From Paucilactobacillus suebicus DSM 5007 = KCTC 3549 (lineage in GTDB: Bacteria; Bacillota; Bacilli; Lactobacillales; Lactobacillaceae), in the NCBI RefSeq assembly GCF_001434475.1, contig NZ_AZGF01000005.1, positions 62,001 to 126,000 on the forward strand: a stretch of DNA of 64,000 bases, written 5' to 3'. The notes under the pieces are model-generated. The model saw only the letters and a list, made by a program, of their open reading frames with translations. It was not told the origin of the DNA and ran no database searches. The position numbers and the translations under genes were made by a program. How positions within the stretch are numbered: position 1 is the first letter of the stretch; every line of letters begins with the position of its first letter. This document shows, piece by piece, positions 36,238-44,348 of the stretch.

Positions 36238-36285
36238 GATTAAATTTGTTTAACCTAAACATGTAATAATCATTTACTCCAATAG

Positions 36286-36330
36286 AAGGACCCCAGGCTA
36301 AAACTCATCGTGTTTAGTCTTGGGGTCCCT
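36286..36330. terminator. hairpin element, copy 7, downstream of thiE
   Basis: AAGGACCCCAGGCTAAA and TTTAGTCTTGGGGTCCCT pair with few mismatches. A GGGAGCAAAGCACCC mini-hairpin follows (36336-36350), as in copies 1, 8 and 11. It lies 33 bases beyond the thiE stop. The IS30 element sits in its other flank. Confidence 0.72.
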
Positions 36331-36362
36331 GTTAAGGGAGCAAAGCACCCTTATTTCTAGTT

Positions 36363-37010
36363 TTATTTGTATTCAACACTATTCATTAGTGTGATCGTTT
36401 TAGCGACATTATTACTTCTTGTAATCATCGAAATGACTGAAGCACCAGCAACGCCGGTTTGAGGTAAATCAAAAATATTATTGTCGTTTATTCCACCAAT
36501 TGCCACAATCGGTACTCTACTAATTTCAACTAACTCTCTCAATCCATCTAGTCCAATAACCGGTGCTCCATGTTTCGACAAACTGGGATAAATTGCACCA
36601 CTACCAATGTAACTAATACCATCAATTTCATTTGCATCTAAAACCTGTTGTCTCGTATGGCAAGATAATCCGACAAACATATGTGTCCCGACAGCTTTGA
36701 TAACATCCTGAACTGCCGTGTCAGTTTGACCTACATGTATTCCGTCCGCCTGGATTTCATTTGCCAAATCAATATCATTATCTATGATAAATGGAACATT
36801 ATAGTCATGACACATTCTCATCAGAAACCTAGCTTCCTCAATTTTGCGTGTTCCTGTCAAAGCATCCAGACCCTTTTCTCGGTACTGAAATGATGTAATG
36901 CCTGCCTCTAATGCTTCTTTTAATATCTGAGATAATTTTCTTCCGCTTCCTGCCACATCACTAGTGCCAGCGATCAAATACGTCTTCAACATCGATTTAT
37001 TGAATTCCAT
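36363..37010 (-). CDS. thiE: thiamine-phosphate synthase
   Basis: At 215 residues it is a TIM-barrel ThiE. Visible motifs are SFQYREKG (diphosphate binding), PFIIDNDIDLANEIQADGIHVGQTD, YIGSGAIYPSLSKHGAP and VAIGGINDNN. It joins HMP diphosphate with thiazole phosphate to give thiamine phosphate. It starts three bases after thiM, with GAGGAA inside the end of thiM, so the two are coupled and share the TPP riboswitch. Confidence 0.94.
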   Translation of the reverse strand: MEFNKSMLKTYLIAGTSDVAGSGRKLSQILKEALEAGITSFQYREKGLDALTGTRKIEEARFLMRMCHDYNVPFIIDNDIDLANEIQADGIHVGQTDTAVQDVIKAVGTHMFVGLSCHTRQQVLDANEIDGISYIGSGAIYPSLSKHGAPVIGLDGLRELVEISRVPIVAIGGINDNNIFDLPQTGVAGASVISMITRSNNVAKTITLMNSVEYK

Positions 37011-37012
37011 GA

Positions 37013-37828
37013 CTATTCCTCCGCGTCAGTGCTTTGAACTCTTGCATTAGAGCTAATGATCTTAACATCAATATCGTTTAACTTATCAATTAAAGTTGCA
37101 GAAAACACGCTAGGTTGATGTTGGTTAACTACATTTGCAACTAATTCTCCTGTCGTTGCGTACACAACTGTTGCCACCCTGGTTGCTTCGTAAAAATCAG
37201 ATGAGACAGCACAAAAACAGCCAATTAAGCTTGATAAAATATCACCAGATCCGACTCTTAATTTAAAGAGATCAGTTTCATTAAACACTTTTGTAACGTT
37301 ATCACCATCTGTAATAATATCTGTTTTCCCACTTTGTGCAACAATACAATGATACTGATTGGCACAATCCTTAGCAATTTGGACAGGATCTAAATCACCT
37401 TCACCAGCATCAATGCCTTTGGCGTTCCATTGAGCACCAATTAACGCAGCGATTTCACCAGCATTACCACGAATAACTCTAATATTATGTTTTTTCAAAA
37501 GTTGAATAGCACGTTGATCACGTGAAGGTGACGCTCCAACCGCCACTGGATCTAAAATAACAGGCTTATTATATTTATCCGCTAAACCAATTGTGGTATC
37601 AATTTGATCGATCTTTGGATCAATCAGTGCTCCCAAATTAACCGTCAACGACCCACAAATCTTGATTAAATCCTCAGCTTCTTTAGTTTCTTCATTCGCT
37701 TCAACCGCTGCTGGTGATGCACCAATTGAATTAATTGCGTTGCAAACGTCTTGAACTGTCACAAAATTGCAGATATTAAATGCGATTGGATTAACCTCGC
37801 GCAGTTTATCGAGTAACTCATACTTCAT
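37013..37828 (-). CDS. thiM: hydroxyethylthiazole kinase
   Basis: This 271-residue ribokinase-fold enzyme shows the ThiM motifs NFVTVQDVCNAINSIGASP, VILDPVAVGAS, VIRGNAGEIAALIG and a GSGDILSSLIGCF loop in place of the usual GTGC motif. It salvages the thiazole moiety by phosphorylation. Start after GGGAGG. It is directly preceded by a TPP riboswitch and terminator, so it is repressed by thiamine diphosphate. No thiD lies beside it, unlike many lactobacillal thiM-thiD-thiE operons. Confidence 0.94.
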   Translation of the reverse strand: MKYELLDKLREVNPIAFNICNFVTVQDVCNAINSIGASPAAVEANEETKEAEDLIKICGSLTVNLGALIDPKIDQIDTTIGLADKYNKPVILDPVAVGASPSRDQRAIQLLKKHNIRVIRGNAGEIAALIGAQWNAKGIDAGEGDLDPVQIAKDCANQYHCIVAQSGKTDIITDGDNVTKVFNETDLFKLRVGSGDILSSLIGCFCAVSSDFYEATRVATVVYATTGELVANVVNQHQPSVFSATLIDKLNDIDVKIISSNARVQSTDAEE

Positions 37829-37850
37829 GAATAACTTCCTCCCAATAATG

Positions 37851-37883
37851 AAAAAGCGCTAACAACCTGTGGTTGTTAGCGCT
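37851..37883 (-). terminator. expression-platform terminator of the TPP riboswitch
   Basis: Perfect 13-bp arms AGCGCTAACAACC with a 3-base loop, followed on the minus strand by five U. It is placed between the aptamer and the thiM ribosome site, as for transcription attenuation. Confidence 0.85.
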
Positions 37884-37929
37884 TAGTAGTATCACTTGAT
37901 TTGCTTAATAAATTAAAGTTATTAACCAA

Positions 37930-38020
37930 CACTTTCCCTACGCAAGTACTAACTTAACAGGTTCTAAGGGGCCAAATCGCCATAGATTTATCTCAGCCGC
38001 TACTGACGGCATCCCTAGTG
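37930..38020 (-). ncRNA. TPP riboswitch (thi box)
   Basis: The minus strand shows the conserved thi-box parts in order: CACTAGGGATGCC, GGCTGAGATAAA, AGAACCTGTTAAGTTAGTA and CTTGCGTAGGGAAAGTG. These match the aptamer consensus including CTGAGA and the ACCTG-GTTAGTACTTGCGTAGGGAA segment. It controls thiM-thiE through the terminator downstream. Confidence 0.96.
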
Positions 38021-38077
38021 CTTTTATTAAATTTAAACTAAATATACTATTCTTATATAGACCAGTCAATCTAGTTT

Positions 38078-38767
38078 TTATCCTAAATCTTCTCTAGATA
38101 GTGTTTTTATACCATGCTGGGTACCCACGATGACTGTGTTAACAATATTCAAAAATAGTCCGTGTTCAACAACGCCCGTCATGTTACTTAATTGATCAGC
38201 CAACTCATTCGGTTGATCGATCTCGCCTAAGTGCAGATCGATGATGTAATTATCGGAATCTGTGCGTAGCATTGAATCACCATTCATTCGGTAAGTTGGT
38301 TTGTACCCCATTTTTTCAAATCGTTCAAATAAATGACTAGAACCAAATGGAATTACTTCAACTGGTAGAGGAAATTTCCCTAATTTATCAACCATCTTAC
38401 TTTCATCGACAATCCACAAATCTTTCTTTGAGTTAGTTGCCACAATTTTTTCCCATAGTAAAGCAGCGCCACCACCCTTAATGCCGTCAAAATCCTTACT
38501 AATCTCATCAGCACCATCAATAGTTAAATCAATTTGATCGATTTCATCCAATGGTTTAACAATAATACCAAGATCCTGGGCCTGTTTAGCTGTTCGCTTA
38601 GACGTTGAAGCACAAACAATATTCATTTGCTCATTTTTAACCCGCTTACCGAGTGAATCGACCATTAGCTTAACCGTAGATCCACTTCCTAGGCCGACAA
38701 TCATTCCATCTTTGATATGCTTAACTGCTTCATCACCGACAAGTTGTTTCAATTCATTTTGATCCAT
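38078..38767 (-). CDS. rpiA: ribose-5-phosphate isomerase A
   Basis: The start is set at ATG 38767 ([11 protein letters not shown]), which has GGAGGATAT upstream; longer in-frame extension overlaps rbsK and lacks a ribosome site. The 229 residues contain [22 protein letters not shown] with catalytic Asp, and [14 protein letters not shown] with Lys and Glu of the RpiA active site. It interconverts ribose 5-phosphate and ribulose 5-phosphate. It follows rbsK by 19 bases, giving a ribose-use operon. Confidence 0.94.
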   Translation of the reverse strand: MDQNELKQLVGDEAVKHIKDGMIVGLGSGSTVKLMVDSLGKRVKNEQMNIVCASTSKRTAKQAQDLGIIVKPLDEIDQIDLTIDGADEISKDFDGIKGGGAALLWEKIVATNSKKDLWIVDESKMVDKLGKFPLPVEVIPFGSSHLFERFEKMGYKPTYRMNGDSMLRTDSDNYIIDLHLGEIDQPNELADQLSNMTGVVEHGLFLNIVNTVIVGTQHGIKTLSREDLG

Positions 38768-38786
38768 TATATATCCTCCAATTGGA

Positions 38787-39704
38787 TTACTTACCAGCCG
38801 CAATAATCTGGTCCAGTTTAGGAATTGATGGCATGGCACCCAGTCCTTGAACCGTAATAGAGCTAGCTCGTTGGGCAAAAGTAATTGCTTCAGTCATATT
38901 ACTCAATTCTGCGTTAAGTTGAGAACTAAGTGCACCAATAAACGTATCTCCAGCAGCCGTGGTATCTACCGCCTTAACTTTAAATGCAGGGATAAACTCA
39001 TGACCTTGATCATTCGCGTAAAATGCACCTTTACTACCAACAGTGATGATTAAGTTTTTGACCCCCATTTTCTTAAAGGCGGTAAAATTATCAATCATTG
39101 ATTCTTCATCAGTAACTTCAATTCCTGTCAAGCTTGCACTCTCTGTCTCGTTTGGAATAATAATGTCTGTATATTTTAGCAATTCCGGTATAATTTCAGC
39201 TGCCGGAGCTGGGTTTAAAATCGTTTTTACCCCGTGTTCTTTAGCAAATTTAAATGCAGCTAAAGTAGCCTCTTGAGGTGTTTCAAACTGAGAAACGATA
39301 AAGTCAGACTGAATAATTTGATCATGAGCATCATCTATCTCGTTGGTTGTCACCTTTTGGTTTGAACCACCGTAAACAATAATACTGTTTTGACCATTGT
39401 CATCTAACAAAATGATGGCCGAACCAGTTCCAATCAAAGGGTCAGTAGAAACGTTTGCAGTGTCAACACTGTCTTCTTGCAAACATTCAATCATGTATTT
39501 TCCTTGTTCATCATCACCGACACGACCAATGAAGCCAACCTGTGCGCCAGCACGAACGGCAGCAATTGCTTGATTAGCACCCTTACCACCTGCTGCACTA
39601 CTTTTGTTTTCGCTTGAAATTGTTTCCCCAGGTTTAGGCATTGCCTTAATTGTCACAGTGGTATCAACATTTAAACTGCCTAATACGGTCACTTTATTAG
39701 CCAT
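38787..39704 (-). CDS. rbsK: ribokinase
   Basis: This 305-residue PfkB-fold kinase starts [15 protein letters not shown], has the substrate-binding [16 protein letters not shown] segment near residue 40 and the anion hole with catalytic Asp in [13 protein letters not shown]. It phosphorylates ribose to ribose 5-phosphate, which the adjacent rpiA product isomerises. A ribosome site AAAGGAG is present. The upstream operator suggests control by an RbsR-type repressor encoded elsewhere. No ribose transporter or rbsD is adjacent. Confidence 0.94.
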   Translation of the reverse strand: MANKVTVLGSLNVDTTVTIKAMPKPGETISSENKSSAAGGKGANQAIAAVRAGAQVGFIGRVGDDEQGKYMIECLQEDSVDTANVSTDPLIGTGSAIILLDDNGQNSIIVYGGSNQKVTTNEIDDAHDQIIQSDFIVSQFETPQEATLAAFKFAKEHGVKTILNPAPAAEIIPELLKYTDIIIPNETESASLTGIEVTDEESMIDNFTAFKKMGVKNLIITVGSKGAFYANDQGHEFIPAFKVKAVDTTAAGDTFIGALSSQLNAELSNMTEAITFAQRASSITVQGLGAMPSIPKLDQIIAAGK

Positions 39705-39726
39705 AATTTAGTCTCCTTTAGTTTTT

Positions 39727-39746
39727 AAAGTAAAACGTTTTACTTT
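39727..39746 (-). promoter_or_regulatory. 20-bp palindromic operator before rbsK (LacI/RbsR type)
   Basis: AAAGTAAAACGTTTTACTTT is a perfect palindrome with the central CG of LacI-family sites, 22 bases before the rbsK ATG. A second site of the same kind, GGAAACGTTTTCAA, lies at about 39789-39802, and may bind the same repressor or CcpA. Confidence 0.65.
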
Positions 39747-39855
39747 ACCCAAATCAACGAATTACTTTTTTCTATTGATATTAACTTATCATATGTCGGA
39801 AACGTTTTCAACTAATTTACTAAAAAAGCGTCCATTACGGACGTTCATATTAAAA

Positions 39856-40434
39856 CTATTCGTTAACCCATTTTTCAGCTTGTTGATATATTCTGGAAAC
39901 ATCGTCCGGGCGATCAGTGCCCAATAAATCTTGGCTAATAGAGCCACCTGCTGCTTGTCGAACATACGATAGAAATTGGTATGATGGCCTGTACCCTATT
40001 AATTCTTCTGGATCAATTTTAAACTGAGTTCCAGGGATTACTGGGTGTAAATTATCACTTTCATTAATCGAAATCATATTCGCAATCTTCCACTCATTAT
40101 GACGTTTCTCAACCCGATAAATTAGCCGCCGAAAAGATTCTATCTCAACTACTACATTTTTTATAACCATTCTCATTCTTGTCTCGGTTGGTAATTCGAC
40201 AAATGCTTTTGATCCGTGTAAATGGATCACCGGCGCACTAATACTCCCAACGATCGGAAAACGGTAATCGACCTCTGTAGATTCTGCTTTAATAAATTCT
40301 GACGCTGGACCACTTTGCCAACTAGTAGCAACGGTTGCATCACTAAAGTAACAGTTAGCAATCTCACTATTGCCACGCACACGAAACATCCGCTCTCGTG
40401 ACACCAACTGCGCTATTTCAGATAGGTCATTCAT
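39856..40434 (-). CDS. SnoaL/NTF2-like fold protein
   Basis: The first half of this 192-residue protein (IAQLVSRERMFRVRGNSEIANCYFSDATVATSWQSGPASEFI, then FPIVGSISAPVIHLHGSKAFVELPTE) has the SnoaL-like alpha+beta-barrel pattern seen in bile-acid dehydratase-like or polyketide-cyclase-like proteins. A catalytic His-Asp pair is not obvious. GGAGGATCGAT precedes the ATG. It lies 19 bases after the DUF2316 gene and is probably cotranscribed with it. Function unknown. Confidence 0.75.
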   Translation of the reverse strand: MNDLSEIAQLVSRERMFRVRGNSEIANCYFSDATVATSWQSGPASEFIKAESTEVDYRFPIVGSISAPVIHLHGSKAFVELPTETRMRMVIKNVVVEIESFRRLIYRVEKRHNEWKIANMISINESDNLHPVIPGTQFKIDPEELIGYRPSYQFLSYVRQAAGGSISQDLLGTDRPDDVSRIYQQAEKWVNE

Positions 40435-40453
40435 ATCGATCCTCCACTAATTT

Positions 40454-40750
40454 TTATAGTCTAGCTTTTTCAATTCGCCGACTATTTAAAAACCAATATT
40501 GGTGATAGTCCCCAACTAACGCTGTGAATTTAACCGGCCGGTTACCATCAGCAACTATTTTTTTCTCTAAATAATTCTTGATAATCCAAGGATCCTCAAT
40601 GTGATTTGCATCTAAATTCATTGTCCGTTCAATGGTTGCAGTGGTAGTTCCAAGTGCACTGGCTAAGTCGTTGACGCTTAGACCTGACAATTCAAAATTT
40701 TGCTTAAGTTCATTTTTAGTATCAATCGTTTGTTGATGTGTTAGTGACAT
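40454..40750 (-). CDS. DUF2316-like small helix-turn-helix protein
   Basis: The ATG at 40750 is favoured by AGAGG at 7-8 bases. The product has 98 residues. It contains an evident helix-turn-helix (LSVNDLASALGTTTATIERTMNLD) and a C-terminal WFLNSRRIEKARL, which I recall as the DUF2316 pattern. It may be a small DNA-binding regulator for itself and the following SnoaL-like gene. The family assignment is from memory. Confidence 0.7.
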   Translation of the reverse strand: MSLTHQQTIDTKNELKQNFELSGLSVNDLASALGTTTATIERTMNLDANHIEDPWIIKNYLEKKIVADGNRPVKFTALVGDYHQYWFLNSRRIEKARL

Positions 40751-40866
40751 AAACATAACCTCTTTTCTAAATAGTTGTAAATCTAACAGTTGTTATTCTA
40801 CATTAATTTATTGTAAGTGTCAATCTAAAGACTTTCTGAAGTAACCGTGAAAACCATTCAAAAAGT

Positions 40867-40942
40867 TTGATATTCTGTCAGTGGTAGGACTACAATAAAC
40901 TCGTGGGGAGTTATAAAGCGCTTCCCCACTGGTTCATAGTGG
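40867..40942 (+). promoter_or_regulatory. promoter and 5' hairpin of a small ORF
   Basis: TTGATA (40867-40872) and TACAAT (40891-40896) are 18 bases apart. The predicted start falls at the hairpin GTGGGGA...TCCCCAC (40903-40928 region). A second hairpin CCACT-GGTTCAT-AGTGG overlaps its right arm, so the two are mutually exclusive. The ORF begins 23 bases later. Confidence 0.5.
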
Positions 40943-40964
40943 TTTGTGAAAGAGGTGATCGAAC

Positions 40965-41108
40965 ATGGCAAAGCTGAGTAAAGAACAACGCAAAGCTCTG
41001 ATCGAAAAGGCTGAAGAGCAACGTGCTAAGAACCCACAACCAAAAAAGAAGGTTTCTGGATTCGCAGCCATCGATAAAGAAGCTGACAAGCTATCCAGCC
41101 AGAACTAG
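40965..41108 (+). CDS. small basic protein, 47 residues
   Basis: The reading frame ATG 40965 to TAG 41108 has a good ribosome site (GAGGTGAT), an upstream promoter and a terminator at 41149-41173, so it is a complete single-gene unit. The protein is rich in Lys, Glu, Gln and Ala (MAKLSKEQRKALIEKAEEQ..., later KKKVSGFAAIDKEADKLSSQN), with no membrane segment. It is probably helical in the first half. I do not recognise a family. Confidence 0.72.
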   Translation: MAKLSKEQRKALIEKAEEQRAKNPQPKKKVSGFAAIDKEADKLSSQN

Positions 41109-41148
41109 GCTGATACTTAAATAGCAATCCAGCTAATTGCTGAACTAA

Positions 41149-41178
41149 AATGCGGCAGGTCGACCTACCGCATTTTTT
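41149..41178 (+). terminator. terminator of the 47-residue small gene
   Basis: AATGCGG-C-AGGT and ACCT-A-CCGCATT arms followed by TTTTT. Confidence 0.85.
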
Positions 41179-41252
41179 GTGTCGCCATACTGAGACCACT
41201 GCACTTATGATATAATTATTCGCAGAATATATATCGAAGGGAGATCCATGTT

Positions 41253-42014
41253 TTGTCACTGTGGCTTATGATCATTATCCTATTCGTCGCTGGTTTTGCC
41301 GCTGGATTTTTAGCCTCAGTAGCTGGATTAGCCTCTCTAATTTCATACCCTGTACTACTAGCATTAGGAGTACCGCCAGTGAGTGCCAACACAACTAACA
41401 CCGCTGCACTCATGTTTACTGGTGTTGGGGCATACATATCTTCATCTAACGAATTGCGTAGCGATCATAAAACAACTTGGAAGGTTGCCATCGTTGCACT
41501 CGTTGGTGGCGTCATCGGTGCAATTATTCTAGCAGTCTCACCAGCGTCTTCATTTGAAAAAATCGTGCCGTTTCTCATTTTTGGTGCTGGACTGTTAATG
41601 CTTTGGAACCAGTATCATCAACCGTCTTCTAAAAAACACAATGAATCCACACTGGTTACGGTACTTAAATATATTGCAATTTTTCTCGTTGGTGTCTATA
41701 TTGGCTATTTTGGTGCTTCAGCGGGTTTAATTTTGCTATCTATTTTAATGACAACCCTAAACAAATCGTACGCAGTCACTAACGCAATAAAGAATTTTAC
41801 AACATTTCTGACAAATGTATTATCGGTCGTAGTATACGCATTCACAACTAAAGTTTATTGGTGGATGGTTGTCCCAATGGGAGCTGGAATGTTCTTAGGC
41901 GGATATGTCGGCCCGATTGTAGTCCGTAATGTGCCAGTTCGACCTCTCAAATTCATTGTTGCATATGCAGCTTTTGGACTAGCAATTTATTTATTTTGGA
42001 CTACTTATTTCTAA
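41253..42014 (+). CDS. TauE/SafE family permease
   Basis: This 253-residue protein has about eight hydrophobic helices in two halves, with the family pattern of a GFLASVAGLASLISYPVLLALGVPP segment in the first half and GYFGASAGLILLSILM in the second. TauE/SafE members export sulfite, sulfoacetate or other small anions. Start is the TTG at 41253 preceded by AAGGGAG; an ATG five bases upstream is out of frame and reads only seven codons. No sulfur genes adjoin it, so the substrate is open. Confidence 0.82.
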   Translation: MSLWLMIIILFVAGFAAGFLASVAGLASLISYPVLLALGVPPVSANTTNTAALMFTGVGAYISSSNELRSDHKTTWKVAIVALVGGVIGAIILAVSPASSFEKIVPFLIFGAGLLMLWNQYHQPSSKKHNESTLVTVLKYIAIFLVGVYIGYFGASAGLILLSILMTTLNKSYAVTNAIKNFTTFLTNVLSVVVYAFTTKVYWWMVVPMGAGMFLGGYVGPIVVRNVPVRPLKFIVAYAAFGLAIYLFWTTYF

Positions 42015-42023
42015 ATAAGAAGT

Positions 42024-42215
42024 GAAAAAAAGGCGCTTCGCTTCCATAACATAAGCCCCCAAAGACTAAAATCCTGAATTTTGGATTTTTGTTTTTGGGG
42101 GCTTATGTGGCCGAAAACATTCGTTTTTTGCACGTTTAGACTAACCAAATTAAATAATTAAATTAGTATTTTGGGTACTATTTATAGATCAATTGGAACT
42201 TTTGTCCCAGATTAA
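42024..42215 (+). repeat. interspersed hairpin element, copy 8 (full length)
   Basis: The hairpin 42050-42107 has 25-base arms (CATAAGCCCCCAAAGACTAA onward) with two non-pairing positions. The left flank has GGCGCTTCGCTTCC, the right flank GTGGCCG, TTTTTTGCACGTTTAGACTA, AATTAAATTAGTA, TTATAGATCAATTGGAAC and TTTTGTCCCA, shared block by block with the 60.9 kb copy. It lies between convergent genes. Confidence 0.85.
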
Positions 42216-42216
42216 C

Positions 42217-42876
42217 TTATCGTTGCCTACCAGTCTGTAAATACGCAAGAATCATCAAGTAAACTCGCTCTTGAGTATCATGGTCATGGAACAGTTCTCC
42301 TAGCACCTTGACACTTTCAGTTGCCGCAATTTTAATACAAGCCTGTTGAATTTGTTCGTCAGAAGTATTTGCTAGTCTCGGATCATTATTCTGTCTTTTA
42401 GCAGTCTCCATATTACTTTCAGCTGTAAAAGCGTACCCTCTTTGCCAACCCAAATACCATATATACAGTAGATGAGAAAGCAAAAGATCTTTATTTTTTA
42501 GATTTTCATACTCTTTCCAGGACTTCACATCAGCTGATTTTTCAAGAATTAGCGAAATATCATCGTTCAGATAGTGGGCAATTCTGGTCTTAGTATCACC
42601 AGCGTCTTCACAGAACTGCTTAAACAAATTATTGGTAATCGCCTGAATGCCATCCTCGTTGAGCTTTTTTCCAGCGTTAGTCACTTGATCGCTAGTGGCC
42701 TGTTTGATGCCCTGACTTGCTGACACAATAAATGAACCCGACAAAATATCAAACCATTCATTCAATGGTTTTGCTTGAATTTGGCTGATTACTTCAATAA
42801 TTTGATTTTGATTTTTACCATCATTTTGGCGTAATTGAGTTTCTAACTTTTCAAATTGATCATTTTGAGCATACAA
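42217..42876 (-). CDS. hypothetical helical protein
   Basis: I do not recognise this 219-residue protein. It is soluble, strongly helical and rich in Gln, Asn and Lys, with a central LLLSHLLYIWYLGWQRGYAF segment that is amphipathic rather than a clear membrane span. The start is a TTG with GAGGAG 11 bases upstream. It lies 76 bases downstream of rarA on the same strand and might be cotranscribed. The 3' end abuts a hairpin element. Confidence 0.6.
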   Translation of the reverse strand: MYAQNDQFEKLETQLRQNDGKNQNQIIEVISQIQAKPLNEWFDILSGSFIVSASQGIKQATSDQVTNAGKKLNEDGIQAITNNLFKQFCEDAGDTKTRIAHYLNDDISLILEKSADVKSWKEYENLKNKDLLLSHLLYIWYLGWQRGYAFTAESNMETAKRQNNDPRLANTSDEQIQQACIKIAATESVKVLGELFHDHDTQERVYLMILAYLQTGRQR

Positions 42877-42952
42877 TATCTAAACAACTCCTCGAATAAT
42901 TTACTTGGTACAGTATATGGCAGTTTCTGGTGCCTAGCAAATATTTCTAACA

Positions 42953-44284
42953 TCATTCATTGTCATGCTGAACATGCCAATCTTTAAGATATTCAAGTCG
43001 TTGCTTAAATCTCTTTTCATTGCCTTGTTCCGTGGGGTGGTAATATTCGTGTCCCTCAAGTTCTGGCGGCATAGTCTTCATCGAAGTGACCTTGTCCTCA
43101 GTTGAATGCGCGTACTGATAACCCTTGCCATAATTCAGTTCCTTCATCAATTTGGTGGGTGCATTTCTAATTTCTAATGGTACAGGCTCATTACCCGTCT
43201 TTTTGACATCTGACTTTGCATCTAACCGAGCGCGATAAGCCGAATTAGACTTTGGCGCCAAAGAAAGGTATATCACTGCTTCAGTCAAATGAACGTCACA
43301 TTCAGGCATACCAATTAACTGACACGCTTGGAACACATCAATTGTTAGAGACAGTGCTCTAGTATCGGCTAAACCAATATCTTCACTTGCAAATCTAACT
43401 AAACGGCGCGCAATATAAATCGGATCTTCACCACCATCAAGCATTCTAGATAGCCAGTATATTGCAGCATCTACATCACTATTTCTCATCGATTTATGGA
43501 GTGCCGAGATCAGGTTGTAGTGTTCCTCACCCTTTTTATCATATCTTAGAGACTTTGTATTCACCAGCTGATTTAAATTATCTCGATTAATATCAACTTG
43601 ATGATCATGAGAATTTCCGTTTAAAACTGCCATTTCAAGCGTATTTAATGCAACGCGGGCATCCCCATTTGCAAATTGCGCAATCAACCGGATCGCATCG
43701 TCATCCACTTTAATCTCAAGATTAGGAAACCCGTTAGGATGTTTAATTGCATTCTTAATCAGTTGAATAAGATCATCTGTCGTCAACTGTTTTAAAACAA
43801 ACACTTTACACCGTGATAAAAGTGCAGAGTTAATTTCAAATGATGGATTCTCAGTTGTTGCACCAATTAAAATAATACTGCCACGTTCCACAAATGGTAA
43901 GAAAGCGTCTTGCTGTGCCTTATTAAATCGATGAATTTCATCAACAAACACAATCGTTTTTTCACCAATTTCGCGATTAGCTTCTGCCTCTTCCATAATC
44001 TTTCTGATATCTTTAATACTGCTGGTTACAGCACTAAAATTAACAAAATGAGCTTTCGTTTGATTGGCAATAATTTGAGCTAACGTTGTTTTGCCAACAC
44101 CCGGCGGTCCCCAAAAAATCATAGACGATAGCTGGTCACTGTCTATGATTTCTCGCAATATTTTACCATGTTCCAGCAAGTGCCCCTGACCGACGAACTC
44201 GTCAATTGATTGTGGCCGCACTCGATTGGCCAATGGACTATTTTGCTGACTTTGTTGTTCAAATAACGATTCTTGTTTCATCAT
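42953..44284 (-). CDS. rarA: replication-associated recombination protein A (AAA+ ATPase)
   Basis: Start chosen at ATG 44284 behind GGGGCG. The 443 residues carry the PLANRVRPQSIDEFVGQGHLL opening, Walker A FWGPPGVGKTTLA, Walker B IVFVDEIHRFNKAQQDAFLP, sensor GATTENPSFEIN and arginine finger LLSRCKVF, then the MgsA/RarA C-terminal tetramerisation region with DGGEDPIYIARRLVRFASEDIGLAD. It acts at stalled replication forks. Confidence 0.96.
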   Translation of the reverse strand: MMKQESLFEQQSQQNSPLANRVRPQSIDEFVGQGHLLEHGKILREIIDSDQLSSMIFWGPPGVGKTTLAQIIANQTKAHFVNFSAVTSSIKDIRKIMEEAEANREIGEKTIVFVDEIHRFNKAQQDAFLPFVERGSIILIGATTENPSFEINSALLSRCKVFVLKQLTTDDLIQLIKNAIKHPNGFPNLEIKVDDDAIRLIAQFANGDARVALNTLEMAVLNGNSHDHQVDINRDNLNQLVNTKSLRYDKKGEEHYNLISALHKSMRNSDVDAAIYWLSRMLDGGEDPIYIARRLVRFASEDIGLADTRALSLTIDVFQACQLIGMPECDVHLTEAVIYLSLAPKSNSAYRARLDAKSDVKKTGNEPVPLEIRNAPTKLMKELNYGKGYQYAHSTEDKVTSMKTMPPELEGHEYYHPTEQGNEKRFKQRLEYLKDWHVQHDNE

Positions 44285-44348
44285 ATCGCCCCACTTCAAC
44301 CACACTAATAGTTTATCACCATTCAGCGTAATTAACGTCTAAGACTAT

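Noticed and set aside
38768-38878. An N-terminal extension of RpiA overlapping rbsK
   Set aside because: The ATG at 38767 has GGAGGATAT and begins at the usual RpiA N-terminus; the extension reads the end of rbsK in another frame.
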